Positions 1 to 9,400 of a stretch of DNA of 64,000 nucleotides are shown one piece after another. How positions within the stretch are numbered: position 1 is the first letter of the stretch; every line of letters starts with the position of its first letter. This DNA is from Pacificispira spongiicola. GTDB lineage: Bacteria > Pseudomonadota > Alphaproteobacteria > UBA8366 > Aestuariispiraceae. The stretch is from assembly GCF_012926505.1 (NCBI RefSeq), contig NZ_JABBNT010000006.1, positions 57,697 through 121,696 of the forward strand, given 5' to 3'. The translations under genes were made by a program, and so were the position numbers. The notes beneath the pieces were generated by a model, which saw only the letters and a list, made by a program, of their open reading frames with translations, searched no databases and was not told the origin of the DNA.

Positions 1-71
1 CCTTAGAGTGAAATTTTTAAAAAACTCAACAATGATCGCATTGAGCGGCGAAGCCGCGAATACGCAGGTTC

Positions 72-91
72 GTGAAGTGGGACCACTTCAC
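72..91. repeat. Perfect inverted repeat upstream of serine recombinase
   Basis: GTGAAGTGG, a GA spacer and CCACTTCAC form a perfect 9-bp inverted repeat about 210 bp before the recombinase gene. There is no T-run after it, so it does not look like a terminator. Short inverted repeats around a dinucleotide are typical of serine recombinase sites and of operators. Which of these applies cannot be decided from sequence alone. Confidence 0.45.
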
Positions 92-248
92 CTATCTTGC
101 CGACCTACGACAGGACAACAAACGACAATTCCCGAGTCTTTCCGGCAATTTTCGGCAAGAAATGACAATTTCTGACAAAGTGGAATAAAAGCAACCATTT
201 AGCGAGTGCATCGTCAGATTCTATACGCTAAGGGTTGTTTCCTTCGGT

Positions 249-276
249 CGAGCCGGTAATCCTATCGGCTCGTTTT
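249..276 (+). terminator. Terminator-like hairpin before the recombinase
   Basis: CGAGCCG at 249-255 pairs perfectly with CGGCTCG at 266-272 across a 10-nt loop and is followed by TTTT. It would end a rightward transcript entering from the left edge, or form a hairpin in the recombinase leader, since the ATG lies 24 nt downstream. Confidence 0.5.
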
Positions 277-299
277 CCTTTGTGAAACAAGGTGTTCAT

Positions 300-1901
300 A
301 TGTCTCGACCGCTCCGGGTCGCGATCTATGCGCGATACTCATCGGATCTGCAAAATCCGTCGTCAATTGACGACCAGGTGCACCTTTGCAGAGGGCTGTT
401 AGCCCATCGATATGGCCTGGATGATGCTCACGCCGTTTTCACCGATCCGGCGATCTCCGGGGCGACGATGTTGCGGCCAGGCCTTGGGGCGCTGCTCAAG
501 GAAGCGGAGGGCGGTCGTTTGGATCTTGTTGTGACGGAAGGGTTGGACCGCCTGTCCCGCGACTTGGCCGATATCGCGCTGATCTATCGAACGCTTCAGA
601 ACAACAATGTCGCGATCGTCACGGCGCATGAGGGGGACATCGGCGAGCTGCATATCGGGTTCAAGGGAACCATGAATGCCGTTTACCTGAAGGATCTGCG
701 TGAGAAGGTCCGAAGAGCTCATAGCAGTCGCCTAGCTCAGGGCCGTGTGCCAGCCGGTGTTAGTTACGGTTATCGCGTCGTCAAAGGGGTGTTGGACGAT
801 CGAGGCAGCTACGAAACGGGCCTTCGGTCCATTCATCCTGAAGAGTCGGCCGTCATCCTAAGAATCTTCGAGGAGTTCGCCGCCGGCGTCCCGACAGGAC
901 AAATCGTTAAGTCGCTCAATTGGGATCACATTCTGAGCCCGTCCGGCAAGATGTGGCGCGTGAACACGATCACCGGTGCACCCTCGCGCGGCCAGGGCAT
1001 CCTGAACAACGAAATGTACCGTGGTTGGATTGTCTACAATCGAACGAGAAAGGTCGTTGATCCGAAGACGGGAAAATCCCGCCATGTTCTTAAACCGAGA
1101 CAGGAATGGGAGCGCCGGTTCGTTCCGGAACTTCAGATCATCTCTGACGAGCTCTGGGACCGTGCTGCGCGTCGTCGGAACGAGCGATACCTTTCGCAAG
1201 CCGAAGACACCGATATCGGAAAAACAGGCCTGCGGCCGAATAAACGCCCTCTCACGTCACTCGTGGTTTGCGGCGAATGCGGCGGCAAGAAAGGCGTCGC
1301 GAATGCCGGCCGCTATGTCTGCAATGTCGCCCGCTTCGATCACGGGCGTTGCGGCAACAACAGAGGAACCAAGGAAGAGACAATCAAGGAGCTGCTCTTT
1401 CAGTTTCTATTCGAACGAGTTCAAGATGAGGGGGCGTGGACTGAAAAACTCAGAAGCGAACTGACGCCGGGTTGGAACGCGTATCAGGACGCGCAATCGA
1501 ATCTGAAGTCACTGAGAGGTCGACAAAATCGACTTCTCGACGCAATCGAACGTGGGGTGAACCCGAACAGTACGGCCGATCGGCTTGTGCTTCTGGAAAA
1601 GAGCATCGCCGAGTTGGAAACGATCATTCGGCCGCCGGCCGTTCCAAGCTCTGATGCAGCACTTCGGGGGATATTGATGACAGCTTTGAACAGATTAGAG
1701 GCTCAGTTTTCGAATCTTAAATACGCGAGGCAAACGAGGCGACTTCTTAGCTCTCTAGTGGAAGCCATCACATTGACGCCTGTACGGACGCAGCGATACG
1801 GGGAGCATGTCCAAATTAGGATCAAGAAGTACGGCTGGGGGAGTTTCTTCCACGAAGTTGCGGAGGTCTGGCCGGATATCTCGGGGTTCGATTGCAGTTA
1901 A
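300..1901 (+). CDS. Large serine recombinase (site-specific integrase)
   Basis: This protein of about 533 aa belongs to the large serine recombinase family that integrates and excises mobile DNA. The N-terminal resolvase domain starts VAIYARYSSDLQ, where the serine after ARY is the predicted nucleophile, and continues with the D-R-L-S-R motif (LDRLSRDL). A recombinase domain follows (RGWIVYNRTR near the middle), then a zinc ribbon (CGECGG, later two more Cys) and a C-terminal coiled-coil-like stretch. The ATG at 300 is preferred over the GTG at 282 because AAGG lies 7 nt upstream of it. It sits at the left end of the defence island and is the likely mobility gene of that island, although its target site was not identified. 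Confidence 0.93.
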   Translation: MSRPLRVAIYARYSSDLQNPSSIDDQVHLCRGLLAHRYGLDDAHAVFTDPAISGATMLRPGLGALLKEAEGGRLDLVVTEGLDRLSRDLADIALIYRTLQNNNVAIVTAHEGDIGELHIGFKGTMNAVYLKDLREKVRRAHSSRLAQGRVPAGVSYGYRVVKGVLDDRGSYETGLRSIHPEESAVILRIFEEFAAGVPTGQIVKSLNWDHILSPSGKMWRVNTITGAPSRGQGILNNEMYRGWIVYNRTRKVVDPKTGKSRHVLKPRQEWERRFVPELQIISDELWDRAARRRNERYLSQAEDTDIGKTGLRPNKRPLTSLVVCGECGGKKGVANAGRYVCNVARFDHGRCGNNRGTKEETIKELLFQFLFERVQDEGAWTEKLRSELTPGWNAYQDAQSNLKSLRGRQNRLLDAIERGVNPNSTADRLVLLEKSIAELETIIRPPAVPSSDAALRGILMTALNRLEAQFSNLKYARQTRRLLSSLVEAITLTPVRTQRYGEHVQIRIKKYGWGSFFHEVAEVWPDISGFDCS

Positions 1902-1973
1902 GCGACTTAACGTGGTATGCGGAAAGCTGGTGTCGGGCGGCTATTTGTGATCGAGACAAAGAGGGCATGTGAG

Positions 1974-2537
1974 TTAGCGGTAAACGATACCCGTAGTTCC
2001 GTGCTCAATTTCCGTCATAGGGACTACGTCTGCATACGGCTTTGTTCCGAGGACACGAAACAATTGCCATGCTGTCGGCGATACGATGACAAAGAGGCAC
2101 GGCGTGTTCAGGCGTGTGACGACGGCTTTCCAGGTCTGGCGGTCAAGGCCGGAAGGATGGGGTGGCCCGGAAGGATGGCTGTGCCACTCTCCTACAAAAG
2201 TGGCGGTGTTGCCTGACCGTTTCCAAGCGTTCGTTGCCGCGCGCTGATGGTGCTCATCGATGCGCTTGAAGGATGAGGGGCCTGCAATATCCTTTGAGCC
2301 GGGCTCGGTATATTCGGTGATTTCAATATGCGGACCGCGGTAGGAGCCGATTAAAATGCCGCCACGTTCCGGTTTTGCGGCGCAACTTGCTCGCATGGAA
2401 TCGAAGAAGTCGCCGACCTCGTAGCGCAACAAGGCATATTCGAATTCCTCATTCGGCTTGATGATTGCCGCAGACGGGACATCGTGGCGACCGGTCCGGG
2501 TTTTTGTCGGCAACCTCCTGGGTGTCTTTTTTCTCAA
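1974..2537 (-). CDS. cap3: CBASS Cap3-like JAMM/JAB deubiquitinase-type protease
   Basis: The protein (187 aa) has a JAB/MPN metalloprotease core: a Glu in the ERGG segment near residue 58, then GEWHSHPSG (H119, H121) and a Ser and Asp at 129 and 132. Together these make the zinc-binding JAMM motif. In type II CBASS, Cap3 cleaves the conjugates made by Cap2 and so tunes cyclase activity. The reading frame overlaps the end of cap2 by 89 bp and has no ATG. TTG at 2537 is the longest start; TTG at 2513, directly after AGGAGG, is an alternative. Expression is probably translationally coupled to cap2. Family recognition is strong; the exact start is not. Confidence 0.88.
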   Translation of the reverse strand: MRKKTPRRLPTKTRTGRHDVPSAAIIKPNEEFEYALLRYEVGDFFDSMRASCAAKPERGGILIGSYRGPHIEITEYTEPGSKDIAGPSSFKRIDEHHQRAATNAWKRSGNTATFVGEWHSHPSGPPHPSGLDRQTWKAVVTRLNTPCLFVIVSPTAWQLFRVLGTKPYADVVPMTEIEHGTTGIVYR

Positions 2538-4140
2538 TCCTGATCGTCCTCATTCTTGGCGTCGGCGTACCATTTTTCCAATCGAGTATAAGCTGAAGCG
2601 CGAGCGCCGCTGCCATAACCGGGGCTGCAACACCGTATGCGATGTATTGACCTTCGCCGCAGGCCGCCACCATTTGCGCGGCGGAAACGCCGGATTTGAG
2701 AGGACTGAAGCGCCAGTTGCCGCTGTGGTCCGGCTTGAGACATTTGAAGCATGCAAAGTTGGGCCCATCCACAAGCAACGCCTGCGCTGCCGCACCATTG
2801 CCGAACAGGCGGACGTGAAGCACGTCGGGGGCCGTTTCATGGTCGTAGCGATGCGCGACGAAATGGTGATTGATCGTCATCGAGAGCGCTTCCTCGCCGG
2901 TGGCATCTACAATCAGATCGTAGCCGGCAAGGGTTTCAAGAAAACCCACGGCATCGGCGGTCATGGGCAGGATGTTTGTCTCTGGAAACTGCCGCAATAT
3001 CTCGGCCTTCAACGCTCCGGGCTTGCTGTCCCCGATACTGGTCGTGCCAAGGTAGTGGCGTCCGACATTGCCGGGTTCGAGCGTCTGATTGTCCAGTAGA
3101 AGAAGCGTGCCGTCATCGTGTCCGGCGCCGCTTTGGACCAGGAACTTCGCCAAATGGCTGCCGATCGTGCCGCACCCGACAAGTGCAATGCGTTTGTCGG
3201 TGAGGGGAGGGTGGCTGTTCAAGTTCCTCCTGAAGATGAATGGGAGGTCGACCCGTGTGCCACTATAGCGTTGCACGCCGATTGTCGCGGCATTGGCCAT
3301 GGCGATACGTTCGAGTCCTTGCTGGCGCTGGGCACCCCTGAGAATCGGTAAGGACGCGTCCACCAAGATACCGACGCAGCCGTTGGGAGCGTTGACGAAA
3401 AGCGACACGAGGTGGTCCGGAAATCGGCCGGCTAACTCGGTGATGGCTCGCTTTCCTGTGTTCGGCAATACGCTTTCCAGCCAGGCGATGAATGCCGCGA
3501 GCGTTAGCGGCTGGCGGTGATCGCGGCCAAAGGTAAGGTCGGTGTTCGAGCAGAACACAAAGGCGGGGCGTGAAGAAGCAATGACGTTTCGTCGGGCGGC
3601 TTCGTCCGAAACAAGGCGCTTCAGCACGTCTACGCGATCGGTCAGCAGGACGAGATTAGGCTCTCGATTGCGCGGGACATAATAGAGCGTCGCGTGGATG
3701 TGATCGGTGGCGGCAATGTCGTAATAGAACGGCATACCGAGCCAGTGCTGAGGAAATTCCTGCGCGATCTCCTGTTCTAGATGCTTGTGGGTGAGGGCGC
3801 GTTCAAGGCCACGACGGGCAAGTTCCAGGCACATTAGGGCTGTGCCGCCTACATCGTAACGGTCTAAAATCAGGTCCTCGTTACGTGCAAAACAAAAGCC
3901 GCCGGAAGCCGTTAGGTGCGCTACTACGTGCGGGGCTTCCTGCTCGGGATTGAGAAGGATCAACTCCGGCAGGCGGGTGAATTCAAGGTCGGGAAAGGTG
4001 ATGCTGACAGAGACGTCACGCCCAGCGGCCTTCAGACCGCCGGTGTATCGGTAAGCCTTCGTTTCCGAGCGGTCGCGCTTAAACCCTTTGTGTGCGAGCG
4101 TGCGAAGCAGGTCTTTGGCGCGCTGGGCTTCGTCGCTCAT
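2449..4140 (-). CDS. cap2: CBASS Cap2-like E2-E1 fusion (ThiF-type activating/conjugating enzyme)
   Basis: The protein is 563 aa and contains both halves of Cap2. The N-terminal E2-like domain has the candidate catalytic cysteine in GGFCF (C83). The C-terminal ThiF/E1 adenylation domain has VGCGTIGSH (nucleotide-binding loop about 322-327), zinc-type pairs CFKC (464/467) and CPVC (554/557), and a candidate E1 cysteine in AACGEG (C494). Family knowledge: Cap2 activates the C-terminus of the cognate CD-NTase and conjugates it to target molecules, which increases nucleotide second-messenger output. The start overlaps the cyclase stop by 4 bp, as expected of a tight operon. Confidence 0.93.
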   Translation of the reverse strand: MSDEAQRAKDLLRTLAHKGFKRDRSETKAYRYTGGLKAAGRDVSVSITFPDLEFTRLPELILLNPEQEAPHVVAHLTASGGFCFARNEDLILDRYDVGGTALMCLELARRGLERALTHKHLEQEIAQEFPQHWLGMPFYYDIAATDHIHATLYYVPRNREPNLVLLTDRVDVLKRLVSDEAARRNVIASSRPAFVFCSNTDLTFGRDHRQPLTLAAFIAWLESVLPNTGKRAITELAGRFPDHLVSLFVNAPNGCVGILVDASLPILRGAQRQQGLERIAMANAATIGVQRYSGTRVDLPFIFRRNLNSHPPLTDKRIALVGCGTIGSHLAKFLVQSGAGHDDGTLLLLDNQTLEPGNVGRHYLGTTSIGDSKPGALKAEILRQFPETNILPMTADAVGFLETLAGYDLIVDATGEEALSMTINHHFVAHRYDHETAPDVLHVRLFGNGAAAQALLVDGPNFACFKCLKPDHSGNWRFSPLKSGVSAAQMVAACGEGQYIAYGVAAPVMAAALALQLILDWKNGTPTPRMRTIRIEKKDTQEVADKNPDRSPRCPVCGNHQAE

Positions 4141-5357
4141 CCCGACGTGGTGCGGGGCACAAATGGCGCGGCAACCTTGGCGGGCTCGTAAGCCAGCACC
4201 TCACGTTCCTCCGAATCGATCTCGATGAGAAGCTCATCGTTAGGGATGCGGTCGCCGAACCTTTCCTGAAGCAGAGAAAGAGCTATCTGCTTGTGGAACG
4301 TGCCGTTCAGCACACCGTCGATCACCGCCTTGAGCTTGGCGGCATGTGACTTGAAGTCGATGCGCTCTTCGGGGGACCAGCTCTCATCGAGAATCTGGTC
4401 CGGTAGCACCGGGTTGGCGATCGGCTGTGAGAACAGTTCTTCGAGCCGGTGGGAGACGGCTTGAAGGGCTAGATCGTCACGGTTTTTCGGGAGCGTGCCG
4501 TTGAGGTCGTCGAACACGGTAACCACGCAGGCCATCAGGGTGATGGATGACGGCCCGTCCTTCGGCCACTGGTAATCACGCCAGCCTTTGAGATAACGGC
4601 AAATCCGACGGACCACCTCACCATGATCGCGGATGGCGCCGAGAAACCAGTCTTCCAGTTCGCGCGGGTCAGACTCGATCCAGCCGTTGTCACGGTGGGC
4701 GAGCATGATGCGGTCTTCGGGCAGGTTCATGTAAACGTGCTTGGCCAGTTCGATGTCGCTGTCCGCGCTGGTTACGCCCTCGGCCAGCATCGCGCGGGCA
4801 CTCTCCTCGGCGAGTTCCACAAATTCCTGATCGGGGATGGCGTAGAGTGGAAGGTCGATATGGGATTCGGGGTCGATGAGGACCCGGACGCAGGTCGGCT
4901 TAGTGTTTACCAGCTTCCAGCCTTTACGTTCGCAAAGGGGCGCAAGAATTGCTTCAACGACTTTGAAATAACCCTTGGCGGCCAGCAAGGGTTTGACCGT
5001 GCCGCCGCCATCGACGAACGAAGTCGGCAGAAAAGTGCCGTCGTCGTGGTCCACTTCCTGCGGAGGCTTATGGGCCGGGTCGTTGAGGGTCTGGTAGACT
5101 GCGCTCCCCTGCATGCGGAAACGTGGCCGTAGCGGTGGCAGCTGTGAAGCGTGTGCGATGTAGCGGCTTTCGACCAGGCTTTGGGCTTTTGCGAGTCCCT
5201 GCCATTGGGGCATGCCTTCGCGAAGGGCTTGGCGAATATCGTCCCGGGCCTCACGGAGCAATTGCTCCCGGTTCTCTTCAAGGTCAAGGGCCTTAAGGTA
5301 ACCGGGCCGAAGGGCGGTGCCCATGAACACTTTGTGGGCGTTAAGTGTGCCGCGCAT
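4137..5357 (-). CDS. CBASS CD-NTase (cGAS/DncV-like nucleotidyltransferase)
   Basis: The protein (406 aa) is a CD-NTase: a G-S motif (MQGSAVYQTL, 84-85), the catalytic D-x-D in EVDHDDG (D103, D105) and a third Asp in HIDLPLY (D168). Such enzymes make cyclic di- or trinucleotides after phage infection. The last residue is Gly (TTSG), as expected if Cap2 adenylates and transfers the C-terminus. It is first in the leftward operon cyclase-cap2-cap3, and its effector lies divergently 76 bp away. The clade and the nucleotide product cannot be read from sequence by eye. Confidence 0.92.
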   Translation of the reverse strand: MRGTLNAHKVFMGTALRPGYLKALDLEENREQLLREARDDIRQALREGMPQWQGLAKAQSLVESRYIAHASQLPPLRPRFRMQGSAVYQTLNDPAHKPPQEVDHDDGTFLPTSFVDGGGTVKPLLAAKGYFKVVEAILAPLCERKGWKLVNTKPTCVRVLIDPESHIDLPLYAIPDQEFVELAEESARAMLAEGVTSADSDIELAKHVYMNLPEDRIMLAHRDNGWIESDPRELEDWFLGAIRDHGEVVRRICRYLKGWRDYQWPKDGPSSITLMACVVTVFDDLNGTLPKNRDDLALQAVSHRLEELFSQPIANPVLPDQILDESWSPEERIDFKSHAAKLKAVIDGVLNGTFHKQIALSLLQERFGDRIPNDELLIEIDSEEREVLAYEPAKVAAPFVPRTTSG

Positions 5358-5386
5358 TGCAAAGGTTCCATTTCAATTACTATGAT

Positions 5387-5398
5387 ACTATATATAGT
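5387..5398. promoter_or_regulatory. Palindrome in the divergent CBASS promoter
   Basis: ACTATATATAGT is a perfect 12-bp palindrome in the 76-bp gap between the divergently transcribed cyclase and effector genes. The surrounding AT-rich stretch (TATGATACTATATAT) offers -10-like boxes on both strands. It is a candidate shared operator or overlapping promoter; this is inference. Confidence 0.4.
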
Positions 5399-5433
5399 GT
5401 GGGTTCTCAGTTTGTTCAAGGATAGTATTCGAG

Positions 5434-6096
5434 ATGTTTGATTCCATTGGGTTAGCTAAATTTTTGAAGGCGATGCTTTACATCAACGCAGCCTTGGCGA
5501 TTGCGTTGGCTACGGATTTTTTCGGCCTGCTGCCAGGTATGCCCTATGTTTCGGCTGCTTCGATCTCCGTGATCGCGGTCTCGGCGCTGGTATTTGTGAT
5601 CGGCCAGACCGGGCTATTTACGAAGCTGTGCCGCCTGCCGGGTATGTGGCGGTTGTTCCCGAATATCGACGGCGAATACGAGATCGAGATTTCCTCGAAC
5701 TGGTCGGTCGTCAAGGCTCGCAACGAGGGTCGTGAACCGGAGGCGTCGTCCGACGGCGACGTTGCGCTGTTTAACAGGGTCGGCAGGGCGACTATCACGG
5801 CACGGCTGACCCGTATCGATATGAGCTTGACGATGGGCGACGGCTACCTGACTTCCGAAACGGTGGCGTGTTCGCTGCGACGGAACACCGGAGAGCGCCG
5901 GCCGGTTTTGTTTTATATCTATGAAAGCCAAGTACCCGCGCCAAAGAATACCGACAGCAACCGTCACCTTGGCGCGGCCCGCGTCATCGTCCCATTGGAG
6001 CGCAGGCCGACAGTGCTGGAAGGAAACTACTGGACCGACCGAAACTGGCATCTGGGTTTGAATACGGCGGGACGGATTCGACTGTGCCGGGTGTAG
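5434..6096 (+). CDS. cap15: Cap15-like CBASS effector (two TM helices plus beta-rich domain)
   Basis: The protein is 220 aa. Two hydrophobic segments (about 12-32 and 37-60) are followed by a soluble beta-rich domain beginning near LFPNIDGEYEIEISSNW and ending near GNYWTDRNWHLGLNT. This order of 2TM and beta-barrel with P-x-L/I-D/N-G, S-N-W and G-x-Y-x-T-x-R signatures is that of the SMODS-associated 2TM-beta (Cap15) family, whose members disrupt the inner membrane when activated by a cyclic nucleotide. AAGGA lies 11 nt before the ATG. Unlike most CBASS operons, the effector is divergent from the cyclase. A generic SAVED-less membrane effector is the alternative. Confidence 0.8.
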   Translation: MFDSIGLAKFLKAMLYINAALAIALATDFFGLLPGMPYVSAASISVIAVSALVFVIGQTGLFTKLCRLPGMWRLFPNIDGEYEIEISSNWSVVKARNEGREPEASSDGDVALFNRVGRATITARLTRIDMSLTMGDGYLTSETVACSLRRNTGERRPVLFYIYESQVPAPKNTDSNRHLGAARVIVPLERRPTVLEGNYWTDRNWHLGLNTAGRIRLCRV

Positions 6097-6403
6097 TTCA
6101 CATTGACCTACTGTTCCGGAGCTGGGCCAGATGTTATGGTGCTGTGATCGAATGCTGAATTCTTTCACAGCAATCAAGTTTAAATTGCAGGCTAAAATCA
6201 GCCGCACTGAATAGCCCCGATCCGGCGAAGCTTTTTGCTATCCATGGCCCTTCCGAGAAATATCTCGTGATTTCAAATAGTTATGAGAATTCCCGAAAAA
6301 TGCCGGGAATTCCGTGTCACATGGATGGAAAATAAAAACAGTCTCATATCCCACATAGATTCCGCCCGAAAAGAAAAGGGGATAGTTGAGTGTCGTAGAT
6401 GGC
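6097..6403. other. Intergenic gap between the effector and the STAND gene
   Basis: This is a 307-bp AT-rich stretch between two convergent genes. Short open frames exist, but none has a convincing start or ribosome-binding site. I see no strong hairpin with a T-run and no RNA gene. Confidence 0.5.
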
Positions 6404-9400
6404 CTAGAAGATACCGAAGTCATTAGCTTCATCTTGCTTCTTTTCTGATTCTATATTGCTTCGTAGCGAAGCTATCTGTCTCTTGGCAAACTCCCGAACA
6501 GCTTTGTGCCTGTGGCTGAGAAGCTGTTCCATCGGTCTGACGTACTGTTGGAAATATGGCACAAGGCTTCCAGCATGAAAAAACGTGTACATGTTGCCGC
6601 TGACCGCGCTCAGAACGTCCTTCCGATCACCGAACTCTTCGAGAACTGCTGCCATCAGTGGTGTGAAGTCCAACTCTTCGCCATTCTGTTCAAGCAAGGG
6701 GGCTATTTTCGCCAGAAATGCCGGAGCGGATTGGGGCTCTTCCCTACACCACTCTAGAAGCACGTCGTTAGACAAGGATAAAAGCACGCCTATCTTGCCT
6801 TCTCCTTTGTCGAATCCGGCGCCTAACACGTGCTCCAAATGGAAGTGTGCTAGGGGGTCGTCCTCGGCTATCGCGGCCTTAAACAAAGGCCACACGTCTT
6901 TTTGATAATTCGCGAAAAGCAAATTCATGAGTTTGCCGACGAGATGATCCCGACCGTAGGAAAAACTCTTTCGCTTGCAGAGGCGAATAATCTCTGCTGC
7001 CAGGTATTGGGCCAGATCTTTTGTTGAGGGGGCGCCATTTAACGCAAGTGTTGCTAGCACTTCGAAATGGTGATCGTCAGATGTCGAGCGATGCTCTCCT
7101 GTCAGCAGGTCTGGCAGCCGCAACAGATTTTCGACTTGCTCTCGGAGTGCATGAAAGCGTCCCTTCCTATCTCCATGCAAGTACATCGTAGCTATAAAAA
7201 GTGCGGTCCAATGTCCGTCGCCGTCAAGTTGAGAGAGAGCCTCAAGAAGTGGGGTGATCTCTTCGGGGGCGAGGTCCGCGAGCACAGAACCATATGCAAG
7301 TAGCTGGGCCTCAGACGGCGAGACACCTCCTGATTCAATCTTCGAAACGATCCGCCGAATCTCGCGGACTCCGATCGGCATGAACCGGGTCAGGTCAACG
7401 AGGAAATGCTGTAGCTTTGGGCTCTCGGACACCGTATCGAGGGTTTGCTCCGCAAGAGCCGGATTGATAGGGTGGATGCCAGCCAGGAAAGCACCTAGGA
7501 ACGATGCGGATGTCTCTTGATCGTCAGTATTCTCCAAGAACGTTAAGGCTTCGCCGACAAGCCTCTCCGGCTCAGGAAAATTTTCGCCGAGGTGCCGTCC
7601 AAATGCAAAAAACTGTCTGTGAGAGCCTACGAGCCAAGCAGGAAGCAATTTCAGCGTCAGGTCGACGTTTTGAGAACATTCGTTAGCAAGAGTTTTTATC
7701 TCATTGTCGACATCTTTCTGGCCGTCGTCATCCAGTATGAAGTCCCAGGGCAAGTCGGTGACATAAAACCGAAGACGGTCTTCTAGGGACCTGGGAAGTA
7801 GTCGATTGTGCAGCGACTCGGCTTTTTTGCGTAATTCGGGCACCATACCTTCGGCGTCAAACTGCAGCACATCATAGGTTTGTTCCAAAGCTGTCGGCCA
7901 ATGTATGCCGTGGCGCTCGACAATACTCTCAACAGATGAAGAAACTTCATCCACAAACCCTCGGCTCACTAGCTCTCGGATTCTCGTGGCGATCTCGTTT
8001 TTCGCTTTCTCGGCAAAATCTGTATGTCCGCAAGCGATGTCTGTGAGCCGTGATAGGATGTTCCGAATGTACCGGTCAGCATCGTCGCGGGTCGGATACC
8101 AGTCCTGAAGCCTTTTGCCGCTACCTTGTTCTTCGGCTCCTCCGGTGCGCGAATAATGCCAGAGGGTGAGGCCGTGACCCAACGCCTGAACGGCGATTTC
8201 CAGATATCTCGGATCATTGGATGACAAGGCCTCGTCGATCACTAACAGTTTTTCATCTCCGTTCGCTTCAGTACCGGAGAGGACAAGTTGGTACAAATGA
8301 ACGAACTGGCCCGTCGCATTATTGCTCCATGATTCGTTCTCCGCTGCTGCAAACGCCAATAGAAGTGTTGCTGCGGAATGGAAGGTTTCTCGGCGGAAGC
8401 AGAGCTTCTCCAACGCCCAAATTAGATTTCGGCGACCATCTACTACATTGAGCAACTGTTCAGGCGTCCAACTGCCATACGCGATTTCAATTCCATTGAG
8501 GGCTGCTTGCGGGTTCGTCTCAACTAGTGACCGGAAACACCGTGAACCCGCCTCAGTGTTCAGCACCTCCGGATCGGAGAAAGGGCCAGTCGGCCCGCAC
8601 AATTCTTCAACAAGGGCCTTCGCGCTTGGATGGAAATCGAGCTTTGCAAGTTGATCGCAGAGCATCGCTTGCAGGCGCTCGGGCATCGCTCCACCAAACC
8701 AACTCTTCGCATCATCAGGGTGAATCTCAGCCCATCGTTCTCCTGCGAGCCTTAGAGCCAAAGGTTTTGGAAGCACTTGGACAAAGTCGCCACGACGCTG
8801 AATCAATTGACGGCGCTCGAAGCGTTGAACCCACTGAAAGCAGTCCGAGAAACTGGTGTTGCATATGGACTGTGCGACAAACTCCAGTTCTCGCTTGGAA
8901 GGACCATAGACGCCGAGATTGTCAAAAAGGGAACACGCCGCGATGACGCTATGCCCTTGGGCGTCCGGTTCGTCACGGCCCCAGATCATGCGTTTTAGAA
9001 CGACGTCATCTTTCAGAGTAACAACTTCGTCGATGTCCGAAAGTGCCGCTTTGCCTAGAAGGACGGCCATCAGAGGAAAACCTTGGGCGAACGCGCAAAT
9101 CCTATCGATATCAGGGTCTCGTAGGCCAGGATACGCCTGCTTGAGAATGCTCTTTATCGTATCGTTGTCAAATCTTCGAAGTTCTACGACGCGTGCGTCA
9201 CCACTCACCGATTTCGGATCAAAATCCAACGTTAGAAGGGAAAAGTGACTGTCGGGATGTTGGGCAACTCGGGCCAAATTATGATGAAGTTCTATGTCGC
9301 AATCATCGACGATAACGATGCCATCGACGTTCTCATTGCGGAAATGATTGAATAGAAGGCTTAGGTTTTCTGCACCGATATCGGTTGAAGCATACACAAT

